From Paraescarpia echinospica (lineage: Eukaryota > Annelida > Polychaeta > Sabellida > Siboglinidae), in contig CM034541.1 of NCBI GenBank assembly GCA_020002185.1, forward strand, positions 33,231,852 to 33,295,851: a stretch of DNA of 64,000 nt, written 5' to 3'. The notes below the pieces were generated by a model. It was not told where the DNA came from. It was given only the letters and a program-made list of their open reading frames with translations, and ran no database searches. Positions 29,701 to 35,876 of this stretch are shown one piece after another (the stretch's first letter is position 1; the number at the start of each line of letters is the position of its first letter). A program made the position numbers and the translations under genes.

Positions 29701-30606
29701 ATGAAATTCAACCCCACTAAATGTTATACAATGACAATAGCCTCAAGAAAACCGACACCAAATCTCTACACATTCTGCGGACAACAACTTAAATCTGTTG
29801 AATCACACTGTTATCTTGGCATACATATATCAAATACATTAAATTGGACAATACAAAGCAACTCGGTCACAAAAAAAGCACAACAGACATTGGGAATGAT
29901 TAGAAGAAATTTAAATAAATGCCCAACCCAAATCAAGTCCATAGCCTACACAACCCTTGTCCGCCCCATACTTGAATATGCGTCAGCATCATGGGATCCA
30001 CATTGCCTAAGAAATATCAAACTCATAGAAAGAACCCAGAGACAAGCCGCCAGATTTTGTAAGAACAACTATTCTAGAGAGCCTGGAACGGTAACACAAC
30101 TCCTTAAAGATCTCCAGTGGGACACCCTCCAATCACGAAGAAAAACCCAAAGACTTAGCATATTATATAAAATGGAACATAACCTCATAGATATCCCACT
30201 AGATCAATACACCAAACGCAACACCAGATGCTCACGTAAACATAATAAACAGTTAGTACAAATCAGGCACTCGACAAACATATTTGGAAACAGCTTTTTC
30301 CCAGTCACAATAAAAGAGTGGAATTCTCTACCTCCAAGCATTGTATCAAGTACGTCACTGAATTCATTCCAGATTAGCCTAGCCCAACATGTAAAAAATT
30401 AATCCATAAGAGCCACCATGCGCACTGGCGTGATGTGTCCATAGGACATTTTGCCAGTCAAAATACAGATACAGATACAGATACAGTCACTGGCACCGTC
30501 CTGGCCGCAGTTTAGCGGGGTAGTTTAGCGTCTACTAAACCTACCTTTTTACGACGCCTGTTTTTATCTTTATGGCTTTCACTCTCTTCGGATCGACATC
30601 TGCCAT
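14639..30606 (-). CDS. TBCA: Tubulin-folding cofactor A (four exons)
   Basis: TBCA captures newly folded beta-tubulin after release from the CCT chaperonin and passes it on during assembly of the alpha/beta heterodimer in the cytosol. Exons (minus strand) 30606-30545, 20866-20761, 19920-19834 and 14725-14639 join in frame to 342 nt, 113 residues plus stop; the family is about 105-115. The protein starts MADVDPKRVKAIKIKTGVVK, continues with KEKVSYEKE and KIEKMKAADADEYDVRKQ, then DESIMMIPDTTRRL, and ends in an acidic EETEEDLKELEEY helix. It is the expected three-helix coiled-coil bundle. The introns are very large for so small a gene: intron 1 is 9.7 kb and contains an intact LINE, and intron 3 is 4.9... 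5.1 kb and contains a hAT element. The promoter is shared head-to-head with the acetyltransferase at 30787. Confidence 0.93.
14745..15035 (+). pseudogene. LINE C-terminal zinc-finger fragment
   Basis: The open frame ending at 14967 gives FEANRVATLARKHDARK and then YICLHGRKPCRAKIGLISH followed by LQTH. This is the cysteine/histidine tail typical of one group of endonuclease/reverse-transcriptase LINE proteins. The 3' flank ends in a TGATGATGACTT string. Only the 3' end was inserted, directly upstream of TBCA exon 4 in antisense. Confidence 0.55.
15137..15520 (-). pseudogene. LINE reverse-transcriptase C-terminal fragment
   Basis: The minus-strand frame includes CRLDIRKYSFQQRTINE, then FKNKVDISLRRAGYT. 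This is the conserved last segment of jockey/CR1-type LINE proteins (DIRKYSF...R.NEWN..P...V.A.S.N.FK..LD). Upstream codons carry VFKISNYYEN. The copy is 5'-truncated and has no RT active site. Confidence 0.6.
16140..16805 (+). pseudogene. Decayed LINE inside the hAT element
   Basis: Fragments in order are: a linker before the RT (KHTKPAEYWDILNKARN and SLDKFMNHFEKLC), then QQGENLSPLLFAIYLN (RT motif before the active site), then VLLYADDTRMIQSN with the YADD catalytic box at about 16738. Frames break between fragments and the central RT core is missing, so it is inactive. Confidence 0.7.
17364..17605. repeat. Direct duplication of about 100 bp within the hAT element
   Basis: GGGGCCC(C/T)..., GTGCCCTTAGAAT-like and CCCTAAGATACATCTA strings occur twice, about 145 bp apart. 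The first copy also contains a 35-bp match to the LINE at 16757-16793 (ATTCAATCAAATACA...TTTCTTGTGTATAGCGG), suggesting that copying or template switching built this interior. Confidence 0.65.
18578..19833. other. TBCA intron 3, 5' part
   Basis: Unique intron DNA. A slightly CpG-richer patch occurs at 19000-19450. The 90-codon plus frame at 19314-19586 shows no family motif. Confidence 0.4.
19834..19920 (-). CDS. TBCA: TBCA exon 3
   Basis: The acceptor CCACAG precedes GGCGAGGTG. Twenty-nine codons carry the signature ESIMMIPDTTRRL and end KLM before the donor GTAAGT (phase 0). Confidence 0.93.
19925..20330. repeat. Imperfect ~62-bp tandem repeat in TBCA intron 2
   Basis: About six diverged units share GAGAGAGTGAGAGATAA, CAGACCCTATCCTC and AGGACCTCAC. 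The first unit begins right at the exon 3 acceptor. Confidence 0.75.
20761..20866 (-). CDS. TBCA: TBCA exon 2
   Basis: The acceptor is TTGCAG; the first G completes Arg. It encodes LAKEKVSYEKEI through EYDVRKQ (35 residues, coiled coil) and ends CAG before the donor GTACCG (phase 0). Confidence 0.93.
20878..21135. repeat. Irregular ~17-bp repeat array in TBCA intron 1
   Basis: Repeats of GTTACAAGTCAGAAT / GTCACAAGTCAGAAT with variable spacing, starting about 12 bp from the exon 2 acceptor. Confidence 0.8.
21237..21480 (+). mobile_element. Second tRNA-derived SINE family
   Basis: The tRNA-like head is GCGGCTAGTGTAGTGGTTAG (A box region) with a degenerate B box GATTTTGATACC. The body contains CGTTAACTTCGGTCCCATC and CAGTGACCACCCTCAG. 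It does not share the AAGCGC...TATATAA tail of the other family. Cloverleaf arms are broken, so it is not a functional tRNA gene. Confidence 0.55.
22008..22096. repeat. Inverted repeat, member of a small dispersed family
   Basis: GGTGGGCCCAAATTC...ACAAG (22008-22030) faces CTTGTGTCGAAT...GGACCCACC (22074-22096); 18 of 23 positions pair. A third copy, an exact inverse of the second arm, lies at 23214-23236 on the far side of a LINE fragment. Confidence 0.6.
22540..23190 (-). pseudogene. LINE reverse-transcriptase C-terminal fragment
   Basis: On the minus strand, TKASRTFGLLRRTLLPC, then YQTLVRPQVEYASEVWNP, then RIEQIQRNAAKFIFSD are followed after a frameshift near 22950 by KLNWDSLDHTRRLIQQASMF and IPNINAYKYAFYPRAVSIWN and RLPPSA. 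This is the thumb and C-terminal region of CR1/L2-type LINEs. It is 5'-truncated, so no polymerase motif remains. Confidence 0.8.
23395..23414. repeat. (TCTAC)n microsatellite
   Basis: Four uninterrupted TCTAC units followed by TCTAG. Confidence 0.85.
23432..23444 (+). promoter_or_regulatory. CTCF-like core motif
   Basis: CCGCTAGGTGGCA fits the CTCF core CCASYAGRKGGCA at all positions but the third. It lies in TBCA intron 1 upstream of a small GC-richer patch (23490-23600). A single short motif, so weak evidence. Confidence 0.25.
23680..25560. other. AT-rich part of TBCA intron 1
   Basis: Very AT-rich. Between 24840 and 25240, AGGTCA or TAGGTCA recurs at least seven times, including TCAAGGTCA at about 25226. 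No coding signal. Confidence 0.4.
25571..25690. repeat. Three diverged copies of a ~40-bp unit
   Basis: GTCACTATTCGTAAAGCTG, CTGCTCTGCGAATA and variants occur three times (CACAGAGCTGCTCTGTG is palindromic). Confidence 0.6.
26252..26637 (+). repeat. Two tandem 193-bp LINE 5' monomers
   Basis: Unit 1 (26252-26444) and unit 2 (26445-26637) both start TTAGTTGGGTTTTCAG and contain ACTCATGAACCAGTGTGAG and TCCGGATTGTAGGCTGTC. Differences are few: AAAACTTACG against AAAGCTTACG, and CAACAACAACAAC expanded in unit 2. Such 5' monomers act as promoters in other LINEs. Confidence 0.8.
26746..30402 (+). CDS. LINE polyprotein: 2A-like motif, PHD fingers, endonuclease, reverse transcriptase
   Basis: 1218 residues without a stop. 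Residues 103-122 carry a hydrophobic stretch ending SGDVQLNPGP, a 2A-like ribosome-skipping motif. Residues 125-174 and 180-230 are two PHD-type Cys/His zinc fingers. Residues 285-510 are the apurinic endonuclease with N290, E317, GDFN (425-428), D481 and DH 502-503. Residues 735-960 are the reverse transcriptase with SQGPDGIP, NYRPISLT, the first catalytic D865, GVPQG (921-925) and FADD (951-954). The C-terminal region holds RPILEYASASWDP and the conserved thumb. All catalytic residues are present, so it may be autonomous. It nicks target DNA and primes cDNA on the nick. The clade (CR1, L2 or Rex1 group) is not settled. Confidence 0.92.
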   Translation: MAGSVRHTSTRCTFRCTLFMILCLQITFRFLNDPNLKKLESFQSNTNETYVNAKARQDIHSVTSYYIYSPIWKTIAQLKCLKSSTSTGLLITPLPYKPRTTTKFSILLCIMLSGDVQLNPGPSKCHSCKKSLRSNALILTCNDCNKSTHIKCARISRQEFNNTYRNQNVPWHCSNCSAPCGICHGDVLNDHKAIQCDHCLNWIHSQCCAIDDNEYKRLINSSCSWACPECNNFNFTNSFFRDTEIPTANPFYPLDSNCHNLNETTNNNTTNSKKAYRPKKRPNFRCILINCQSVKKKASDIEALNNLHNPDIICGTESWLDPSIKNGEIFPSNFNVFRKDRETDTTGGGVFQISKDDLITSHLPDLDTNSESIWTETQITGMKPIIMCTLYRPPNDSHGTQIEELDLALSKLGNKINTHNVIITGDFNLPNINWEIHQVTTNNGYSTATANKLLSLTEEHGLIQHVKEPTHRQGNANNILDLVFTNRPGLIKKINVVDGIADHSTVIIDVNISPKRKHRPKRKVFIRNKADNINIQKSLENFTHEYFSQNQNMTVNDKWNLVSTKIINIMNQYVPHRLTTSRHNLPWFNKDLKKMCKIKKQLYNKAKRTRNPEDWKEFCDIRRNMHKHLRSARLSYISQFLTTTITEKPKSFWSFISKLRQDNQGIGDLNIAGNIISDDKHKAEALNNQFQSVFTHEGNSTLPDMARSPHGEIPKLTITLKGVLDQLSKINISKSQGPDGIPPWFLNRYASHLAPVIHDIFQSSVDSGQVPNTWKEANVTAIFKKGSRAETSNYRPISLTPVVSKLLEHIIHSHIMKHLEQHHILTDHQHGFRAKRSTETQLIQTIHDISKSLDEKKSVDMAILDFTKAFDKVPHKRLIHKLKHYGITGPISSWINSFLTGRTQQVVINGSKSTSTQVISGVPQGTVLGPLLFLLYINDLPDNLSSTVRLFADDCLLYSPIKTDQDTSVLQNDLLKLEKWQHTWLMKFNPTKCYTMTIASRKPTPNLYTFCGQQLKSVESHCYLGIHISNTLNWTIQSNSVTKKAQQTLGMIRRNLNKCPTQIKSIAYTTLVRPILEYASASWDPHCLRNIKLIERTQRQAARFCKNNYSREPGTVTQLLKDLQWDTLQSRRKTQRLSILYKMEHNLIDIPLDQYTKRNTRCSRKHNKQLVQIRHSTNIFGNSFFPVTIKEWNSLPPSIVSSTSLNSFQISLAQHVKN
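27055..27111 (+). other. 2A-like ribosome-skipping motif in the LINE protein
   Basis: Codons 104-122 read FSILLCIMLSGDVQLNPGP. The canonical 2A end is D(V/I)ExNPGP; here Glu is replaced by Gln. If active, it would release the first 121 residues from the PHD-endonuclease-RT protein. 2A motifs at this position are known in LINEs of sea urchin, amphioxus and molluscs. Activity with Gln is uncertain. Confidence 0.6.
30545..30606 (-). CDS. TBCA: TBCA exon 1
   Basis: The start codon is at 30606-30604, preceded by GTCGAA. Twenty codons, MADVDPKRVKAIKIKTGVVK, plus AG are followed by the donor GTAGGT (phase 2). The sequence matches the conserved N-terminal helix of cofactor A. Confidence 0.93.
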
Positions 30607-30786
30607 TTCGACGTTGGAGTGAATAACTGAATACTGACAATTTTAACGACAGAAACCAACAGTTACCAACCGTTAACTGGTGTCGCCCTCTACTGCAGCA
30701 AGAATCGTTCACATCCGAGTCGACAGACGGCGCAACATGAAATTCGACTGGCGTCCGAGTCAACATCTGTTTTATCGCTCATAACT
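30607..30786. promoter_or_regulatory. Probable bidirectional promoter, TBCA / acetyltransferase
   Basis: Only 180 bp separate the two divergent start codons, so both 5' UTRs and promoters must lie here or overlap the coding ends. There is no TATA box. CCGTTAACTGG includes a Myb-like core and the segment is richer in CpG than its flanks. Confidence 0.55.
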
Positions 30787-31617
30787 ATGTCGGCGTCAGA
30801 TGTCTCTCAAGAGTTGCTCTCATCTACGCCAGATTCAGGGTCAGACACTGTTCAGACTGATCAAATATCGATCCGCCCTTTTGAGACGGAAGACCAGGAG
30901 GGCGTGTTTCGTGTTATCCGTGACGCCAATTACTATAACCTTTTGTTGGCTTTCTGTATGAACGCAACAGGGACAGCATTCCAGATATTTACCGTTTTAG
31001 TCGCAGCGTTGTCCTTTTACACTTTGAGGTCCATCGTGTATTCCCTTGTTGCAGTGACGTCTTGCTTCGGTTTAGTAATGCTAGTTCACCTAGTTGGGTC
31101 GCTGTATTATCTTTACGGAAGTCCTCTGTCGGACGTGAGAAACGCCAAGAACGTCTACTTTGAGGATGCAGATTGTCATTTTTGGGTTGCTGAAGCACTG
31201 TCATCGACAGAGCCAAGGAGAAGAATCGTTGGCACCATAGCCATTGTGTGCAGATACGACCGTCCAGGGAAAGTAGCATGGCTGCGAAGAATGGCTGTGC
31301 TGAAGAAGTTCCGACAAAAAGGAATTGCAAAGAAACTTATAATGACTACCTTGCAGTTCTGCAAGAATCGAGAGTACACAGCCGTTCAACTGCAAACGAC
31401 AAGCATCCATCAAACTGCACGCAGCCTTTACATTCGACTCGGTTTTGAATGCATAAACTACAACCCGACACCGTATTTGTTTCTGCAAGGCCTAGTGCAG
31501 ATACCAGTGTACGAGTTCCAGATAATGTTGGACCAAATAGCGAGCAAAAGATTTATTGCTAGTGCTCCAGCATACAGTTTACTAAACAACGTCAATAGAG
31601 ACTATAGTGCAATTTAG
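30787..31617 (+). CDS. Membrane-anchored GNAT N-acetyltransferase, NAT8/camello-like
   Basis: Intronless, 276 residues. It transfers acetyl from acetyl-CoA to an amino group; family members act on cysteine conjugates, aspartate or lysines and sit in the ER membrane facing the cytosol. An N-terminal acidic leader (1-25) and the start of the GNAT fold (SIRPFETEDQEGVFRVI) precede a hydrophobic hairpin, residues about 62-80 and 84-109, the hallmark of the NAT8/NAT8L/camello group. The acetyl-CoA site is motif A, WLRRMAVLKKFRQKGIAKKL, with R176-x-x-G179-x-A181. The fold closes with SLYIRLGFECI. NAT8 and NAT8L cannot be told apart here, so no symbol is given. It starts 180 bp from TBCA in opposite orientation. 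Confidence 0.88.
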   Translation: MSASDVSQELLSSTPDSGSDTVQTDQISIRPFETEDQEGVFRVIRDANYYNLLLAFCMNATGTAFQIFTVLVAALSFYTLRSIVYSLVAVTSCFGLVMLVHLVGSLYYLYGSPLSDVRNAKNVYFEDADCHFWVAEALSSTEPRRRIVGTIAIVCRYDRPGKVAWLRRMAVLKKFRQKGIAKKLIMTTLQFCKNREYTAVQLQTTSIHQTARSLYIRLGFECINYNPTPYLFLQGLVQIPVYEFQIMLDQIASKRFIASAPAYSLLNNVNRDYSAI

Positions 31618-31973
31618 CAGACACCTCATGGGTCCTGCAGTGACTTCTTTGTACATCACTGAATTTGTAACAAGCACCATGAACACATTTGCCACATAAT
31701 TGCCCAAAATGTGTTGCTTAGCTTCAAAAAGTTGCATTCTGAGATTGTCTCTTAAAAACAAATGTCCAGTAAATTGATATATCCATACACTATCTTCAAC
31801 TCCATATAAATTTGTTCACATAATATGCAATTTGGAGATATTGCTGTTGAAAAGACACAACATATATGCATGGCATATGTTCATTATTCTGCTGGCCAGA
31901 CCTGGCAACCGGAAATTTTGCGAAATCATTATTGAATAACAACTTTGATAACATCATGTGGCAAAGTGACTTA

Positions 31974-32045
31974 GTATGGTAGCAAGTAAGAGCAAATATT
32001 GATCATGTTGCATATATACATTTTTGCTCTTACTTGCTACCATAC
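31974..32045. repeat. Perfect 23-bp inverted repeat (hairpin)
   Basis: Left arm 31974-31996 starts GTATGGTAGCAAG; right arm 32023-32045 is its exact complement, with a 26-nt loop. Partial pairing continues outside the arms. This fits a MITE or a small-RNA precursor. Confidence 0.75.
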
Positions 32046-34024
32046 CGAGTATAAATACACTTTCTTAAAACAATCAAAATGGTAGTGTAACTCAGAATGC
32101 AACTTTAAGGCAATCAGTATTACTCTGTGTTGTCATTTTGTAAATGTTTGTAATGCCACATAACAATAATTCCTGATTTCTCACCAGTGTGCGCATTTCA
32201 AAAATACGTGCCATGCAACTGAATTCTTAAAATAATTTCCTATAAATATGGCATGAAAACTTAGTGTATCTAGCTAAATATCCACAAGTTTGCCTTAATT
32301 TATTAAGAATAGCCCCTTTGATAGTTGCCAACACCTCCATCAGCATACTAAACATAAAGAACACACTCCTCATTTACCTTTTGACAAAGTTCTGAAAACT
32401 ACTGATGAGAAATCAAGAATTATTTTATATGACCTAAACAGTATAATTATGCATAATGAAACAGAGCAGGGAAATGTGTAATGTGTTTTTGTTTTACCTG
32501 TATGCAATGGTTTGGTTGAAATGTAAGTGAATTTAAATCTTACTTATCTTAAGCCATAATTAAAATCTGGGCTAGCATGTAACTTTTATTTGGTGCAAGT
32601 CATCCATGTTTAATAATGTTTCATGGCAACTCTGTGATCAGAATGTCACAAAGCAGAAAGAATAAAACATCTCAATGCACTATCATCTAAATTAAATCTC
32701 AAGAACAGATTTGAATCCATCGCACAAGAAGATTTAGGAATTTATGAGAGATATTTGTTTACCTTAGAACCATCGTCAAAGAAGACGGACAAAAGCAGCG
32801 CCTACAAAGAAGTGTTAAAAAAATGAAGAAATAGAAAACTAAACAAGAGGAAAACTGCTAAGAAAAATAAATTAACTGTACATAGAGAAACTAATTGGCT
32901 GATGTATCAAAGATGGTGATAAACAAAAGAAGAGCAAGACCTAGATTTTGAAAAAAAGAAAGTTGAAAAGATTATCAGGAAATGACATGGACCAAAGGAA
33001 ATGTATACATATGCAGTAAAGTGAAGGATCAACCCCTATGAAGATGAATAATGATGATCGATTAATGAAGATTGAACTACAGACAACAGAAATCCTTCGA
33101 ACATGCACATTATTTTAAAAATAAGTAGAAGATCCATCACAGAGGGTAAATGTATAAGACATCGTGAACTCGTACAGCTGGTAGTATCCACCCTTAAACT
33201 TGCAAATGTAAAGTCACTCTTGTCTTAGCCTCATAAAGGCTCCACAATAATGTCGACATTGTTTCACTATGCATAATCAGTGATCCTCTATAGGATGGAC
33301 ACACTAGTTTTACAAAGTACTAGCAAAAGCAAACAAATATTAATTACATTCACATAATGTGTGAAAATTTTATTTACATTGTAATATTCCATTGTCTACA
33401 CAAACATTATAGTTATACATGTACCATTAATGTGTGAATCACAAGAAAACAAAGGCTAATACCTCGTGTGGGAAGTATCAAGTATTTTCACAACATAAAC
33501 TGACATAAAGGCATCCCTAGCAAGATATTCAGTTAGAAAACCATCATACAGGTAGTTTGTTTACATGTACAGTAGAACCTTAACTTGAGTACCTATCATG
33601 ACTTGATCTTGGTTCTGCCAGGATGCACAGCCTTGTGTAAACATGAGGAATAACTCGATGTCCCCCACACTTCGAATTGTCAAATTTCTACTGTAGTTTA
33701 CACAACATAAAATATGTGCAAACCATACTATTGTGTACACATTGGTCCAACCAGATAATGTGCATAAACACTACATATACATCGTATATATGTGGTAAAC
33801 TTCAAGAAATACCATAAAACTCAAGAGTTGTTGGATTTATTCACCACAAATGAGCATGGTATCATTCATCTGACTCACCTTTGCATTATATTTTATAACT
33901 GTTTGGAATAAATATTCACCAGTGTCGGTCATTGAATTCCAATGTGATGGCATCTGCAAATTAAATCTATCAACAATAGATTATAGGTGTAGCCATCTAA
34001 TTGTAGCATGCATGTATCAATATT

Positions 34025-34113
34025 GGAGATCATTCCATGTTTCACTGTTCTAAACTGTAATAATGTAGCATATATTATTAAAGTTTAGAACAGTGAAACA
34101 CAGAATGATCTCC
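34025..34113. repeat. 32-bp inverted repeat (hairpin)
   Basis: Arms 34025-34056 and 34082-34113 (GGAGATCATTC...TAAACT) pair at 30 of 32 positions around a 25-nt loop, with some pairing farther out (GATAC/GTATC). It could be a fold-back MITE or a pre-miRNA-like hairpin. Confidence 0.75.
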
Positions 34114-34518
34114 ATTACTGATACAGGCAATATCATGCACATTTATGGTGACATCCATCATAGATTAACAGAGAGTATGACACTGCTTGATTTTTACCAC
34201 AATTAAAAGATTACGTGAATCAGAATGAATGATACTTTACAACACTGACGTACTTAAAGATCAACCAATACCAGTGACAGCAGACATGGCACTCAAAATT
34301 AACTGTTATCACCTAACGTTAGATCACATTTGGTATATGGTAGTTCCAATTTAATATTCTACCACGCGGTTCTTTGCCATCCCAACAAACTCCCAGATGC
34401 AATTCATGTTCCTAAGAGTTTTCCTTGAACTTCTGCCTGTCTATAATGTTACCAACAGGTAAGAGAAAAAATCCCAATAATAAATTGATGGCTGTTGGGA
34501 AAATGTAACAATTGCACA

Positions 34519-35130
34519 AGTTGGGAGTATCACTCAAAGTACATTGTCTACAGTGATTGGCTGTGTAGTAAGAAGTTGGGAGTATCACTCAAACTACATT
34601 GTCTACAGTGATTGGCTGTGTAGTAAGAAGTTGGGGAGTATCATTCAAAGTACATTGTCTACAGTGATTGGCTGTGTAGTAAGAAGTTGGGGAGTATCAC
34701 TCAAAGTACATTGTCTAAAGTGATTGGCTGTGTAGTAAGAAGTTGGGAGTATCACTGAAAGTACATTGTCTACAGTGATTGGCTGTGTAGTAAGAAGTTG
34801 GGAGTATCACTGAAAGTACATTGTCTACAGTGATTGGCTGTGTAGTAAGAAGTTGGGAGTATCACTGAAAGCACATTGTCTACAGTGATTGGCTGTGTAG
34901 TAAGAAGTTGGGAGTATCACTCAAACTACATTGTCTACAGTGATTGGCTGTGTAGTAAGAAGTTTGGGAGTATCACTGAAAGTACATTGTCTACAGTGAT
35001 TGGCTGTGTAGTAAGAAGTTGGGAGTATCACTCAAACTATATTGTCTACAGTGATTGGCTGTGTAGTAAGAAGTTGGGGAGTATCACTGAAAGTACATTG
35101 TCTACAGTGATTGGCTGTGTAGTAAGAAGC
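34519..35130. repeat. 55-bp minisatellite just beyond AP3B
   Basis: About eleven units with AGTTGGGAGTATCACT, TACATTGTCTACAG and GTGATTGGCTGTGTAG. Each unit holds an inverted CCAAT box (ATTGGCT). The 113-codon plus frame over its end (34876-35217) is translated repeat. Confidence 0.9.
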
Positions 35131-35257
35131 GTTGCAAGACTCATCGTAGTAGAAATACTGATTTCAAAATGTACACACTTTGCAATGGTTAGTCTACTGG
35201 TTTACAACATCAACTAACATAATATGCATTACATGTATATTGAAAATCATACAACCA

Positions 35258-35263
35258 TTTTAT
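35258..35263 (-). other. AP3B: AP3B polyadenylation signal
   Basis: TTTATT on the plus strand is AATAAA on the minus strand, about 325 nt after the AP3B stop codon. It is the first good candidate downstream. Confidence 0.5.
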
Positions 35264-35586
35264 TCTACCCTGTAAATACCTGTGCGCTGTCAAAACTTGG
35301 CATACCACACAAATTTACTTAATGAATTTATATTGTTAATTACCTGGTACCTGACTATGCCAATGACTTTGTGAAGTTTCTGATCCTAAACACGCACTAT
35401 AAACATCAACATAATGTTGGCAGCCTAGGTCTTAGACGATTCGGGGAATGGGATAATTTCGAATAAAACAGCAGGACAAAATTGTGAAAATATTTTCACG
35501 TGAACACATTTACTGTTACAACAGTTCAACAAACGGATATTTTGATGGAGTTATAGTGATTCTTGGCCTCACAAACCATCAACACA

Positions 35587-35876
35587 TCAGGATTCTAACA
35601 ACGAAGACTTAATCGCTTTAACGAGCATCGAGCCAATCACCATGCGTTCACAGTTCACTGTTACCGCTGCTTTATGATCGGTCACTTTGACGGTCACTAA
35701 AACATCCACTCCTGCGGCTGCTGTCTTTCCAGCGTAGTAATACACTCCATCTTGTGAGGACGGAATTTGTAGTACATTCGCTGTCCTGTAGATGGTGTCA
35801 ATGATGGCCTGGTCTGTGTTGTCCGTCGGTGGCAGTTCGACACTTGTTGTGTTCTCGTTCATGCCTGTTAGTTTGC
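35587..35876 (-). CDS. AP3B: AP3B last exon
   Basis: Acceptor [27 protein letters not shown], then [20 protein letters not shown] and [23 protein letters not shown] at 35589-35587. Complete conserved C terminus. Confidence 0.95.

Larger units (their letters stand above)
26252..30486 (+). mobile_element. Full-length CR1/L2-group LINE with two 5' monomers
   Basis: About 4.2 kb. It comprises two tandem 193-bp 5' units, a leader, one intact 1218-codon reading frame (26746-30402) and a short 3' UTR ending in a (GATACA)n tail at about 30462-30486. It is antisense in TBCA intron 1, and its tail lies only about 60 bp from the exon 1 donor. The unbroken frame means a recent insertion. No target-site duplication could be identified. 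Confidence 0.85.
31618..34515. other. Intergenic region with two hairpins
   Basis: Mostly AT-rich. An AATAAA at about 32661 may serve the acetyltransferase mRNA. A 60-codon plus frame at 32648-32826 (AERIKHLNALSSKLN...) looks protein-like in composition, but I recognise no family. Hairpins are listed separately. Confidence 0.4.

Noticed and set aside
32648..32826. 60-codon plus frame with Lys/Leu-rich protein-like composition
   Set aside because: No family recognised, no splice sites or start, and the frame is broken soon after; not enough for a gene call.
34876..35217. 113-codon frame with repeated VIGCVVRSW
   Set aside because: Part of the 55-bp minisatellite.
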